Shown: in pieces, positions 30,201-41,118 of the stretch | How the letters are laid out: each line of letters begins with the position of its first letter | How positions within the stretch are numbered: the stretch's first letter is position 1 | NCBI GenBank assembly: GCA_963210315.1 | Contig: OY723271.1 | Span: 1-64,000 of the forward strand | DNA: 64,000 nucleotides | Reading direction: 5' to 3' | From: Rhynchopus euleeides | Lineage: Eukaryota; Euglenozoa; Diplonemea; Diplonemida; Diplonemidae | The notes under the pieces: generated by a model | The model's database searches: none | What the model was told of the DNA's origin: nothing | What the model saw: only the letters and a program-made list of their open reading frames with translations | Translations under genes and position numbers: made by a program

Positions 30201-32157
30201 CCTCCGCTGGCGGTTCGGGGTCCGGTCCAAACTCCCCCTCGCTCCCGTCCTCGTCTTCCCCACCTGTGTCATCTGGCGGCACCTCCTCCATCACCACCCC
30301 CGGCATCAGGTCCCCGAACTGCACGTACGTCGCAGGGTCGATCACCGGGGTCGCCTCCAGGCACACCTGCCTGCGTGTTCCCCCTGCCTGAGAGCACAGC
30401 TCCCCACACGCCAGGAGGGACAACCCCACCGCCTTCTGGAACGCCCAGCCCATGCTCCGGGCTGCTTGCTGGGCCAGCCCCACCCTACCCACGCCCAGCC
30501 TGGACGCCCCGATCGCCACCAACCTGTTCATGATGGAGGCCGCGCGCTGCCCCCAGCCTCCAAACAGTTCGATCACAAAGGGCTCAAAGGCCAGCCGACC
30601 TCCTCGCACCGCCTCGTCGTCCCGGTACTTGCGGACCTTGTCCGCTTGCCGACGCGCTGCGGCCCCGCCCACCGTCCGCGCCGCCAACTGGACGTACGAC
30701 GGCGCCAGAGGATTCACCACCGCGACGTCGATCGCAGTGACCCTGCCGTCCATGAACCCTTGGCGCAGAGTGACATCCCCTGGGCGCCTCCTGTCCTGCA
30801 GCAAGCCGGCGGTTTCCCGCTCCGCACCCAGTCCCACCTTGCGGGCCATCCCCAGGAGCGCGTCGGCCACTGCCTCGTGCCGCAGCACCGCCCCCCCGCC
30901 CTTCTCGCAGAGCGCGGCGTGTTCCCCATGAGGATCCAGCACCCCGTCTCTCCCACAGCACCCACACCGCTCCAGCGATCCGAACAGCGGCAGCCCCATC
31001 CGGAGCCGTAGCACCGCCTGGAAGGCTTGCGCGGGCATCGCCTCCCAGCGGCCTGGGCTCCCTGTCAGCCATGCCCCACACCCCCTCAGCAGCTGCGAGT
31101 TCAGCCTGGCGCGCGTCGCAGCGTCTGCACCCTCCATCAGGGCGTTGTACCCTGCCTCCAGGATGCCGAGGGACAGGGTGCGCTGCTCCGGGGCTCTGAC
31201 TGGGGGTGCATCTGGGTCCACCTGCCACCCCTCTGCCACCATCTCGTTGTACGAGAGCGCGGTCCGCCGCCAGCCCTCCGCGTCCCAGACGAAGTTGCGG
31301 TCCAGCCTGCGGCAGAGCCCCGCAGTCCCTGCACTCGACGCCAGCGCCGCCGCATGCCAGTGGTCCGCGGCCTTACGGACACCGAGGCCGCCGACCCGCA
31401 CCGGGAGCGACGCCTGCAGCACCGCCTCCTGGGGGAGACACTCATCCTCGTACCCCAGGAGCCGTGCGAGGCTCCGCTGGACCCGCGCGTCGTACCTGTC
31501 CAGATACTTCGTCGCCCCCGTAGCCCCTATAGCCCGCATGAAGAAGACCATACGAGCAAACCCCAGGCACTCCCGCAGCAGGACGAAGGCGGTCTGCGAA
31601 TCCGACAGCTTGTCCAGCGCGTCCAGCGACCTGACGAAGACCTTGACCCGAGCCTGCATGTACTCCTCGCACCATGCCGCGTCACCAATGGGGGCTCCGA
31701 GCAGCTCGAAGTTGCTCTCCCGGATCCATCGGATGCCCTCAAGTGGCGATCCCTTGGGCTTCTCCTTCACCTTCAGGCCCCACCCTTCCCATGTCGCGAG
31801 GGAGTGACCCGCTATGTCCACCAGCTCACACTTGTCCTCCCGGACCGTAAGCCCCATGTCCCGGCTGCGCCGCACGATGTGCTCGTACGCTCGGCTCACC
31901 GCGTACCCTGAGCCCATCACCACCCCGTCATCGAGGAACCACACTGTCCCTTGGACACCCGGGAGTTGTGCCACCTCCTCTGCTATGGGCGCGATCGCCA
32001 GGGAGAAGAGCAGCGGCCCCAGGGGGTCCCCCTGCTGCACACCACATGCTGACTGCAGGCGTTTATCCCCAAACTGCAGGTTCGTGGGTTGCGTGTAGCA
32101 CCACGCCACCCACGGCAACATCCCCGGGAACTTCTCCTCAACCTGCTTCAGGAAGGC
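27289..32157 (-). CDS. LINE B polyprotein, downstream part: RT palm to C-terminus
   Basis: It begins within RT just after the AVDRT block (AFLKQVEEKFPG) and carries GVQQGDPLGPLLF, WFLDDGVVMG, the CCHC knuckle CGCCGRDGVLDPHG, the endonuclease motif DRRRPGDV...AIDVAVVNP, OTU-like module 2 (with AVDGVEAV in place of a cysteine motif), finger CHICREKVGPQSLHLRC, OTU-like module 3 with GDCLFDAVVGQL and GHFVPVILPEP, finger CGACTTPVSVRGCWGC, a Ser/Thr/Gln/Pro repeat tract and the C-terminal block WFELFGQHGRS. The domain order equals LINE A, but identity in RT is only around 70-80% by eye. Confidence 0.87.
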   Translation of the reverse strand, partial: AFLKQVEEKFPGMLPWVAWCYTQPTNLQFGDKRLQSACGVQQGDPLGPLLFSLAIAPIAEEVAQLPGVQGTVWFLDDGVVMGSGYAVSRAYEHIVRRSRDMGLTVREDKCELVDIAGHSLATWEGWGLKVKEKPKGSPLEGIRWIRESNFELLGAPIGDAAWCEEYMQARVKVFVRSLDALDKLSDSQTAFVLLRECLGFARMVFFMRAIGATGATKYLDRYDARVQRSLARLLGYEDECLPQEAVLQASLPVRVGGLGVRKAADHWHAAALASSAGTAGLCRRLDRNFVWDAEGWRRTALSYNEMVAEGWQVDPDAPPVRAPEQRTLSLGILEAGYNALMEGADAATRARLNSQLLRGCGAWLTGSPGRWEAMPAQAFQAVLRLRMGLPLFGSLERCGCCGRDGVLDPHGEHAALCEKGGGAVLRHEAVADALLGMARKVGLGAERETAGLLQDRRRPGDVTLRQGFMDGRVTAIDVAVVNPLAPSYVQLAARTVGGAAARRQADKVRKYRDDEAVRGGRLAFEPFVIELFGGWGQRAASIMNRLVAIGASRLGVGRVGLAQQAARSMGWAFQKAVGLSLLACGELCSQAGGTRRQVCLEATPVIDPATYVQFGDLMPGVVMEEVPPDDTGGEDEDGSEGEFGPDPEPPAEERAFDVKVAQWRKRCDPRGEKTAAQCLQEGCAASLPAWYQLRQLGGTMPTGQAVDGVEAVIRGGDAPCSLEQARRQAVGLVLNAPELRPEVADPAEWSCRMRAPTRLPDGSVPQEAWADMAVLRALAVVLRVEILVLRDYGEPVVCRPRPEAQVRTRFALCADGRGFVRVDVEVDTSQLPAGPEAAVAEPMERVFAGQAGAICHICREKVGPQSLHLRCRKCMQAACMACGGEDLPCACPRGRLRLVQASGRPRGWAAVVKEEVCEEAGEPGAAPKKRRAGGAGATAAPSPAASPDGCTPPPSGAPPVTPAGAVRGTAAEQREREADRWQRVQELSATEPVAAFIAQWQSAAPADVSQCLEVEDLVGSLQGQVRWRAEYTVGDCLFDAVVGQLPASLIVTAAEARRRAVEAVVSHAGLRALVEGAPEAWARLMGRSGAGPGLQSWADELVLGGLARALCINILAFRKQGQGVRVWRAARRAAGMAAVAFVGESGQADGTAVGHFVPVILPEPLQQWALEVDACPVGQDIRVRGCEAARLMSLQVGWQTSCGACTTPVSVRGCWGCSECGVAVCLTCRDKSPATYRWCGEAHLDNPSSSTSHPLPSPHNTHPPTASQTTSSQPTTSHPTSQTTSSQPTTSHPTSSHSTSSQPTPSQPTPSRHSPALPHSSPSPSAAPVGGTPSSAAAAAAAAAATPLGEGSNNGPTAIPRQAAAAATAAAAAAASTMELPRGADGGIAFDDELSEGVDGMSDEGTVTSTGGTQNTNTATQVSVILISAARAGMGKWAGSRSDGPAEVDGRMVFPSAAKAAAEGAKEAAWVPRTAEGWFELFGQHGRSELEVETAHAVYKQWVADRRSVDADFNSRREGASAARVEEFFACKRVNSRVDKRRTRERHPEEAARPRGGRGGGGVTDPRDRRGDGQGGGRQGRDRWAAGRGGGRGGGDRRDRGGGQERQAAVIGVGGQGPRRRR
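28241..28361 (-). repeat. Short tandem repeat in LINE B linker (QTTSSQPTTSHPTS)
   Basis: Repeats of about 40 and 15 bp with the plus-strand motif GATGTAGTCTGAGATGTAGG encode a Ser/Thr/Gln/Pro-rich linker between the last finger and the C-terminal block. LINE A has a different low-complexity linker at the same place, so this region is free to vary. Confidence 0.7.
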
Positions 32158-32475
32158 CAACAAAAAATCATGTCGGCATCGGCTCGGTTTTTGTTGTTTC
32201 GTTTTGTATTCTTTTTTGCTGCAACTTCACGATCCAGCGGGGGGGGGGGGGAGATGGTGGTGGTGGTGGTGGGCTGTGAGATGACACACAATAGCGTTTC
32301 ACAGCTTGCAAGACCCGTTTCTTTCCACGGCTATGGCTACCCCCCCCCCCCCCAGCAAGCCACAGGAAACGGTTTATTTATTTGCTGGATAAGTTGTGCA
32401 GCTGCTGCCCTCCGACCACCCCACAGGGGGTGGGGGGGGGGGGGTGAGGGGGGTGCACAAAAGGATGCGGCCTCC
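32158..32475. mobile_element. 318-bp insertion inside the RT of LINE B
   Basis: The block is flanked by the 5-bp direct repeat AAGGC (32153-32157 and 32476-32480). Comparison with LINE A shows that it splits AVDRT from AFLKQVEE, and the flanks fit together exactly. The block starts CAACAAAAAATCATG and ends GATGCGGCCTCC. It has several C and G runs, no terminal inverted repeats that I can find, no poly(A) tail and no GT-AG borders in the LINE sense direction. I do not recognise it; a small non-autonomous element is the likeliest reading. Confidence 0.75.
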
Positions 32476-35400
32476 AAGGCTGTGCGATCGACCGCGTTAA
32501 ACGCGTTCGTGTAGTCGATCTTGAGGATGCACGCGTCCTGGCCCTTGCTCCTCGCAGCGAAGTTGGCGACCACCGCCGTCGCCGCCTCCGCCCCCTGCCG
32601 TACACCCACCCCGACCTGCTTACCCCGAAGGAGAATCGTCTTCGCCTCGTCCCGATGCCTCGCCGCGATGAGCTTCGCCACCAGGCGCCTGATCGACTCG
32701 CCACACGCGATTGGCCGCACATCCGCGTCCCCCTTGCGGAGCGCCGTCAGGCTCGCCCCCGCCAGCCATGCCCGTGTCGTGTCCGGCGCCGCCCCCCGCG
32801 CCAACCCGTTCACCAGATGCGTGAGCGCCGGGAGGGCACGTGCAGTCGGGTGCGCCACCGCCGCCTTCAGGTGATCCGGCCTGAGCCCGAGGGAACCCCC
32901 TGCGGACCCCGTGGGAAACCCGTTCACCGCCTTCAGCACTTCCAGCGGGGTAAACGCCTCACAAAGTGCTGGGTCCACCTTGCCGCACTGCGCCGGCTTC
33001 CCCGTCGGGTGTTTCTTCTGGAGCTGCTGCAGCGTCTCGTCCGACTGGGGGGCGACCGCATCCGGTGTCAGAGCCTTCACCGCCGCCGACGTGCGGCCCT
33101 GCGCCGTCAACTTCTGCACCCGCCCCTGCCAGCGCCGGTGCTCCTCCGTCGGGTCCCCCTGCCCCGCCGGGGGCCGTGCTGGCTCGCCCCCGGGCTTGCG
33201 CTTCCCCGCCTCCGCAGCCCACACCTGGGCGTGCTCCCCCTGGCGCAGCCTCCCGATCAGCAGCCGCCGCTGGCGGAGCGTCTGGGCCTTGCGCGCCTTG
33301 CCCATCCGCTCCTTCCGCAGCGCGAGCTGCGGCACCATGGCGAGCACCCGGTACGCCGCGTCCGTCTGCGTCGCTGCCGCCTCCCGGCACGCGTCCCGGA
33401 AGCACGCCGCCCATTCCCCCTGCAGCTCTCTGGGGACCGCCTCCCACGTCCGCACCCCCGACTCGGCGATGCGCCCCCACTCCGGCAGGCCCTCGTAGCG
33501 GCCCTGGGCCGCACTCGGCTCCCCCAGCTCCTCGGCCTGCACCTTCGGCTCGCAGGCCCGGCACACCTCCGCCTGCTTGCGCTTCGAGTCCGTCAGCGCC
33601 ATCACCGTGCTGCACACCGCACACGTGCGCAGGCCCGACTGCCGCAGCAGCTGCTGCATCTCCCGGGGGGAGATACCGTCCTCTTCCACATGCTTGTTCA
33701 TGTGTTTGGTGAGGGACGAGCGCTGTATCGACGACCCGCCCCTCACCAGCGAGCGGGAGCACGTGTCGACCGGACACCAGCACTTCGACGTGGCGACCTC
33801 GACTAGCTTCCCCGAGATGTCCACCCCGTCGCCTCCCTCGGCCGGCTGCTCTCCCGCGTTCTGCGCAGTCAGGGTGGTGCGCTTCGCAGCCCGCTTCAGC
33901 TCTGCTAGCGCCGTAGCGGACGCAACGACCTTCTCGTAGTGGGTGCTCGCCAGTGCCACCACCCGCAGCGGATCCCCCTCCTTCCTGCCCGGTCCCCTCG
34001 GCGCTTTGGGGCGCGGCTTCGGGACCGCCCCGATGAGGAGCGTGGGCTGCCCCGGCTGCACCACCAGCACCTGGAAGTCCCCCTCACGCGCCGCGAGGTG
34101 CAGGGTGAGGTGGTCCATGTGCCTCTCCGCTCGCACCCCGCATAGGTACTCCGCGTATGCCTCCGGCGACGTGAAGAAGCCCTTGAGGTTGGGCTGACTC
34201 GCAGCCAGCGTTGCGATCGCGTCCCGCTCGCTCTGCACCTCCTCCTGCTCGTACCCTAGCGCCAGGTACCCACAGTCGTGCTGCGACACGTTGGGGACCC
34301 GGGATGCTCCGACCGGCAGGATGGCGTCCACCGCCCGCATGCTCTGCCCCTCGCCCCCACCGCTCAGCGCGTCCGGTGCCAGCGCTACGCAAGCCGCTCC
34401 GTCACCGCTCGCATCCCAGACCAGCCGCCCCTTGCCCATCAGCCTCGTCGCCTGCGCTTCCGACGCAACCGCACAGGCAACCCCCGTCTCCGACGGCGCC
34501 AGCACCACCTTGGGGTACCGGCGGAGAGCCTCCCGCGTCTTGGCCCGGTACGTCGGTGCTGCGTACACCACCGGGAGGTCCCCGCCCTGCACCCACACCA
34601 CCACACACTCGCCCGCGTCTGCCCAGCGCTGCAACGCGCCGTCTGCCACGACCAGGTTGTCCCCTGGTACACAGCTTCGTACCCCAGCTGCCTGCAGGAC
34701 CGGGAGGGCCTCCTCCGGTGGCCCGTCTGGCTTCCAGCACTCCGAGGGCACGTGCGCCACTCCCGGTCCCGGCCCTGGGCAAAGCACCCCGTCCCCCCGG
34801 CGGGCGCCCCCGAACACTCGCACCCCCATGAGCGCCGCCCGCCGTACCAGGCGACGCCCTCCTCCCACCCACCACATCGACACCGCTCGGCTCGGTCGGC
34901 GAGCCCGCCATCTGCGTCTGGGCTGGCGGCCCTCCCGAGGGTACGGCTCAAAGAGCCACCAGATGCTCAGCTGCGCACACGCCATGAGCAGCCACGGACC
35001 CGCGGCCCCGCACAGTCCCGTCACCCACCCGCCTGCTGCGCCCGCTGCCACATCCACCCAGGCGAGGCCCTCCACTCCCCACGCAGGCAACAGCCCCATC
35101 GGGTCCGCCACTCCCGCCAGCACCACAAGCATCCACAGCGTCAGGGAGAGGGCCTGCGCCCCACTCGGCCACCACGCCATGTGAGCGCGGAGGGTCGCCC
35201 ACCGCGCACCCAGCCACCCCGCACTCAGCAGCACCGCGCCGCTCCCCTGCAGCCCCTCCCAGCCTCCTGCCTCCGCCTCCACACACGCCCCGCACCAGAG
35301 CGTCCACCCGATCCACACCAGCTGCAAGCGGGCGACGCGGAGGCGGCCCTCTGCCATGAGCCCCCAGGCTGCTCGCCCCGTCACCTGCGCCACCCATGCC

Positions 35401-36941
35401 ACACTGGCTCCCACGTCGCCGCAGAGCAGCGCCACCCCCGCCACCATTGGCCCCACGATGCCGCTCCGCTGCGCCGCCCACCATAACACCCGGAGTAGTC
35501 TGGCCCGGCCGTGAATGCCCCACCCTGCCCCACAGGTGCCGTCGTCGCCGCTGCCGCAGTCCCACGAGCACTTTATGTTGGGGTCCTTGCAGGTCCGACC
35601 GTCACCCCACGGCTTTGCCACGGCCTCATCGCGCGTGCATGTTGTCTTCACCCCAGTCACTGTCACTGTGTTGTTGACCGCGCAGGTGCAAGTGGAGCCC
35701 TTGAGGTCGGAGAGGGTCGGCTTGGGGTCCGCACACGTCTGTCTGCCACCACACCTCCCCCCTGGCCCGCCGAAGTTCCTCAGGCCCGACCCCGCAATGC
35801 TGTAAACCTCCCCGCTGCTACGCTCCAGCACTGTGGCGCTCCGCAACCCTTTCAAGTCCCTCACACGTACTTTGCCTTTGTCGTCCCCAGTCGCCAGACG
35901 CCCACCGTGCGTCCTCGCTGCCCTGTACACGCTGCAGTCCAACATGCACCCCACCTCCTTCGTTGATGTCAGCTGCCTGCAGATAGTGTCGTCAGAATAG
36001 CCCGTTGCCCACCGCGTCCCGCCGACAGGGAATGCAGTAGAAAAAGTCCCGTTGCTGTGTGCCAGGCCCGCAGCAGTGATGGCGCCACATGTAGTGAGGT
36101 GCCCGTTGTCGTAGTGACCCGCAGCACGCGGCGTCTCACACCCCGTCCGTGCGATGCGGTATGTATTGTTGCGATGCATCGATGAGAAGACTGCTGGTGT
36201 CCTGACCCTGAGCCGGCGTGGGGCTAGCTGGACAGCGCTCCCGTTCGCGAGACCCGTGTCGGCCACGCTGGCTTCGTTGCTGTTGTTGTCCCCACCGACC
36301 CTCCCTGCCACCACCCGGTCACCACCCCAACGGGGGGGGGGCACCCTCCCTGCCACCACCCATTCGCCACCCAAAGGGGGGGTGGCCCAGCTCCCGTTCC
36401 ACCTCCCACCCAATCCACCCATGGGGCCCCCAAGGGGGGAGGGGAGAGACACAGGCAGCGGTACCGTTGGCCTGGTCCCTCGGGGGACCTGGCCCAGCCA
36501 ACTCGCGGGGACCGGGGGCGACCCGGGCTGCCACCCCTTCCGCTGCTGTCGGTGGGCTGGGGCACGGCCCGGCGGCCTCACCGTTAGCGGAACCGCCGCT
36601 TGCAGCATGTTGGGGGGACGTGGTGGGCGTGCCGCAACCACTACTTTCCCGCGAGAGGTGCGCACTGCCGGCGGGTGAGGCCGACGCGCTCCCCTGCCTT
36701 GCAGGCAGGGTGTCAGCAGAGGCCTCGCACGAGGCCCCTGCTCCTCTCGCCTGGCGCGCCCCTCGTCAGGGGCGGCCAGCCCGCGCTCTCCTGCGACCGG
36801 GGGCGACCCGGGCTGCGCTACCGGGGGCGACCCGGGCTGCTTCTGCTCCAGCGGTGCTGTCGTCAGCACCGCGAGCGCCACCACCGCCAGCGTCGCCCCC
36901 ATCTGGGCCTGCCATCGCCTGGGCGGCTCTCGCCCTTCCAT
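32476..36941 (-). CDS. LINE B polyprotein, upstream part: N-terminus to RT motif A
   Basis: It starts MEGREPPRRWQAQMGATLAV, nearly identical to LINE A, with the same signal-peptide-like segment and PGSPPVA repeats. The Cys-rich repeat region is shorter than in A. The hydrophobic, Trp-rich membrane region follows, then OTU-like domain 1 (HDCGYLALGYEQ and a later THYEKV), two zinc fingers (CPVDTCSRS, CAVCSTVMALTDSKRKQAEVC) and RT up to IDYTNAFNAVDRT. The N-terminal 600-700 residues are almost the same as in LINE A; further downstream the two proteins diverge abruptly. Confidence 0.87.
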
Positions 36942-37250
36942 CGCTCGTGCTCGTGGGGTTGGGGGTTGGGGGAGTGGAGGGGGATGGATGGTGGGGAACA
37001 GAGCCCAAGGGACAAGTGGCCCAAGGGGGAGTGGGTTGTTGGTTGCAGTAAAATGAATCTAAGGCCCAACCAGCCCTCCCGGCTCTGCCCGCCCACAAGG
37101 TCAAGAAGATTGGAAAGGGGAAAAGGGTGAGGGAAGGGGTGGAATGGGGGATGCCCAAGGGAGGGGGGGGGGGCCCAACCAAACCCAACCGACCAGGGAG
37201 CACGAGTGTGTATACCAATGAAGTACAGAAACTGTAGCTTAAGAAATCGT
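36942..37250 (-). promoter_or_regulatory. 5' UTR / leader of LINE B
   Basis: Almost identical to the LINE A leader over its whole length, differing mainly in homopolymer lengths. It starts at the same CAACGATTTCTTAAGC end next to the target duplication. Confidence 0.6.
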
Positions 37251-37408
37251 TGGTGCCCCACAACCTCTACCTCTGCTGCCTGATGAACGCACACGTGAAC
37301 GTGAACCCCGTCTCCTCCATCAAGGTCGTCCACTACCTCTTCAAGTACCTCTACAAGGGCGAGGCTGACGCAAAGGTTTCAACGTCAGTCAAGAGGGACA
37401 CCACCACC

Positions 37409-37451
<43 letters not shown>

Positions 37452-40400
37452 CCAATGCTGCGCCTGTCAACGAGCCTCTCCACTACATGCAGGGCGTCTA
37501 CATGGGGTCCACCGAAGCTGCTTGGTACCTCCTGCACACAAGCATGTCCAAGGTGTGGCCCTCTGTCACGAGGCTCGACATCCACCTGGAGGGGCACGAG
37601 CGGGTCTTCTTCGATGACGGTGCTCCTGACACGGCGGAGAATCTGCAGAGCGCTGTCGACAAAGCCAAGTCTTCTCTTCTCGCCTGGTTCGATGCCAATG
37701 ACAAGTGCAAGCGCAACGTTGGCAACTTTGAGGGGATGACGAGCCTCAGGTACCCGGAAGTGCCGGAGTTCTTCGCCTACAACCGCCAGACGAACACGTG
37801 GGCGCTGAGACAGGGGGTCGTCTGGGACGCAACATCGGAGAGCTTTACGAGCACAGACCGCAGACGTCGCGACTTCCGTCTGTGTGGGATTGGAAGGATG
37901 AGATGGACTCCTCCGAAGGACATTGAGCTGCAGCTCCTTCGGTGCATCCTCGGCACAAAGAAGGGAGCCACAAGCTTCCAAGACCTCAAGACGGTCGCAG
38001 TTGTGAACGACTTCGGGGTTGTTGAGCAGGTCGTGTGCGAGACGTTCAAGGAGGCAGCCGAGAAGATGGGGCTTCTGGAAGATGGCGAACTCTTTCAGAA
38101 GACGATGGAGGAGGTGATCCGTACAACGATTTCCTCACGCTGTGTGCGGTTCACACTGGCGATACTGCTTGCCAACTTCGATGTCCCGGAAGCTGCCGTC
38201 AGGGAGGTGTGGGAGAAGCACAAGTACAACATCTGCAAGCCTCCGGAGAAGTCGAGGGCGCGGCAGGAGCTGATGATGGTGGAGGAGGTCACCCCTGCGG
38301 AGGAAGCCCTTGCCCTTCTCGACATTGAGAAGATCCTGCTGAGCAACACCAACACCCGCGAGAGGGAGGAAGGGCAGGGAATCCTCCCCCTCTTCGGACT
38401 CCCTCCCGTTGCGCTGAACCAGAGCGACATTGACACGGCGCGGTTTGGGAAGGAAGCGTGGGTTTTGAACGATGAGAAGTACGACCCGGAGCAGCAGTGG
38501 CAGAAGTACCGCTCCATGGCTGGACAGATGGATCGGGATGGGGAGCAGGCCCGCCACATCATCACCCTCCGCGATGCTGTGGCAAACAAGACGGGTGGCC
38601 TCTACATGATCCACGGTGCCGCTGGGACTGGGAAGACGTTTTGGTACTCCTGCCTTCTCGCCTGGGGCCGGAGCCACAGGGGGCAGGATTACAGGTCAGA
38701 ACAAACGGGCGAAATTACACATCACAACATCTGCCTGGCTGTTGCATCGTCTGGGATTGCCGCAACGCTGCTCGAAGGGGGACGCACCGCGCACAACAGG
38801 TTCAAACTTCCCATCAACAACCCCGAGGACAAGCGGTACTGCATCCTCTCCAACGTTCAAGAGGAGCTGATCCGTCGAGCCGACCTCATTGTGTGGGACG
38901 AAATCGTGATGGCACATCGGTTTTACCTTGAGCTCCTCGACCGAACCTGCCGGCACGTGCGTGGGGACCTCTCGCGCCCCTTCGGTGGGATCACGGTTGT
39001 TGTTGGGGGCGACTTCCGCCAGACCCTCCCTGTGGTCAAGAATGGGACAAGGCTGCAGACGATCGCCGCCTCGATTCACATGTCGGAGCTGTGGGGGGGC
39101 TGCCACAAGCTCCTGCTGACCAAGCAGATCAGGCAGCAGAACGCCGAGTTTGCCATGTTTCTGTCAACCATCGGGTCTGCCCAGGGCAACGACGAGCAGG
39201 ATCAGATCCGCCTCCCCGCTGTCATGACGCATTCGAAGGGGGCGCCGTACACCGCTGATGACCTCGTCAACTTCTCCTTTCCTGAGCTGCCGAAGGGTGT
39301 TGTGGGCAACTCGGTGATCATGACTCCAACAAACAGCCGGAGGGGCGAGCTGAACGCTGCCTGTCTGCAACAGATGCCTGGCGAGAGCGTGCACATCCTT
39401 GCGAAGAACGTCGTCCCCGAGGACTGTGCTGTTGACGTCGGCGTTGCAAACGACTTCAACGACCCGAGCTTCCCACTCAACGACTTGGAGGTGAAGATTG
39501 GGTGCCCCGTCATCCTTCTCAAAAACCTCAACCCGCCCGACGGGCTGTGCAACGGCACCCGGATGATCGTCAAGAAGGCCTCGCAGTACTCCCTGATGTG
39601 CTGCTCCGTCGATGACCCTGCGAAGGAGTTCAACATCCCCCGCACCAGGAACGAGCCAGACGAGAAGAAGGCCGGCTTCTCCTTCTTCAGGTTTCAGATC
39701 CCTGTTGCCCTCGCCTTCTCCATCACTGTCAACAAGGCGCAGGGGCAGACGCTTGGGAAGGTCGGCCTTGACCTGACGAAGGGCCAGTGCTTCACGCACG
39801 GGCAGCTGTACGTTGCGATGACGCGGGTCCGTGATCTGGGGAGCATCCGTGTCGCCCTTCCCCTCAACGCACAGGACAGCATGCGCCCGTATCCTGTCAG
39901 CAACCCTGTGTTTCGTGAGGTGCTGGCAGAGGTCCGCGACTGTGGGATTGACATGGCGCAGAAGCTGACGGACAGTGAGAAGGACTTCATCCACAGGATG
40001 CACTACCGCGAGCAGACGGACATCGACTACAGCCGAAAGATGCAGGCCGGCTGTGACCCTCCCCCACAGGGCCATGAAGATCTGCACGCCCCGTTGCAGG
40101 GATACGACCCGTACCTCTTCGAAGATCCAGACGACTACAACAACGATACCAATGCTGCTGCTGAAACTGCTGATCGTGTTGAGCAGGACATGGCGCCCGA
40201 AACGCCTCCTCCTTCTCCTCCTCCTTCGCCGCCTTCACCACCTTCGACTACTTCGCCCAACAAGAGGAAGCAGCAAGACGATGCAGGAAAGCAGGACAAC
40301 AATTCTACACCGCCCAAGAAGTCTCGAACCCACCAAAGCAGACCGCCCGCTGTGTCCTCAACTCACCATGGCATCCGCTTCGGCAACAAGCTGGAAGAAA

Positions 40401-40963
40401 GAATGGCAGTGTGCGATCTCAGTGCTCTGAACGTGAGGGGTGATGGGAACTGTATGTTTCACGCGATTCACCAGTATCTAACAGGGGAGGTGGACGGGGG
40501 GTGTCAGCTGCGTCTCAATGTTGGGGCCTTTGTGGGCGATGCCGTTGACAACCGCATTACGACTGAGGGGCCTCACCACGAGAACATCCTCACGGTCTCC
40601 CTCAAAAATGACCTCCTCAATCTCGGAAGGTATGCTGAGGGACTGGAGATCATGGCAACGGTAGAGTATCTTCGCGTCCTTGTCACTGTGTGTCATGAAA
40701 TGTACGACGCAACAGACCATGTGGGTTACATGTCTTTCTTTCCTTGTCACACCCAAGAGAGGGGGGATGATGTCCTCACTGTGTTCCCCCCAGACAGAAG
40801 GGTGTTGTTGATAAATCTGGGCAACAGGGGGTTTGGGGATCACTATGTCATTGGCCTGGCAACAGATGAAAACAAGTTGCAGGCACACAGGCATGGCCTT
40901 CAAAACGCCCACTATCCCGCCACCTATCATCCCGACCACATCATTCCCTTCCCTGCCATCTGA
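37251..40963 (+). CDS. Helitron replicase, segment III: Rep tyrosine motif, PIF1-type helicase, OTU-like protease domain
   Basis: About 1,237 codons, in frame with segment II. The Rep tyrosine motif is YLFKYLYKG (about residue 28). A polyasparagine tract from an AAC microsatellite (37409-37450) follows. The superfamily-1 helicase has GAAGTGKT (Walker A, about 457), AVASSGIAATLLEGGRTAHN, LIVWDEIVM (about 547), GGITVVVGGDFRQTLPVV, IGCPVILLKNLNPPDGLCNGTR and NKAQGQTLGKVGLDLT (about 828) with GQLYVAMTR. A Pro/Ser-rich linker leads to an OTU-like domain with DGNCMFHAI (about 1064) and GDHYVIG (about 1197), which are the expected Asp-Cys and His positions of an OTU cysteine protease. All catalytic motifs look intact. 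Rep nicks and joins single strands, the helicase unwinds, and the OTU role in Helitrons is unproven. Confidence 0.92.
37409..37450 (+). repeat. AAC microsatellite encoding polyasparagine in the Helitron protein
   Basis: An uninterrupted AAC run gives about 14 Asn in a row just after the Rep tyrosine motif. It is in frame and does not disturb the coding sequence. Confidence 0.9.
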
Positions 40964-41118
40964 GAGCAGCAGTTCAAGAAGATGAGCTGATTCGATGGCT
41001 TTCTTTCTTTCAGTCTTCAGTTTCGTCTTTATCGGTTTTGTTTCTGTGTACAGATGGGTTGGGTGGGGTGGAAGGGCAAAACAACGTGAGAAAAAGAAAC
41101 AAAAAAAACACAGCCAAA

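Larger units (their letters stand above)
26496..37250 (-). mobile_element. LINE B: full-length family-1 non-LTR retrotransposon carrying its own insertion
   Basis: A 10.8-kb minus-strand element with a 10-nt oligo(A) tail (T run at 26496-26505), target duplications, and a leader identical in type to LINE A. Its polyprotein is encoded in 27289-32157 and 32476-36941, separated by a 318-bp foreign insertion. Removing that length leaves a whole number of codons (about 3,109 residues). It is the second LINE in the same Helitron gene, only 230 bp of Helitron sequence away from LINE A. Confidence 0.92.
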
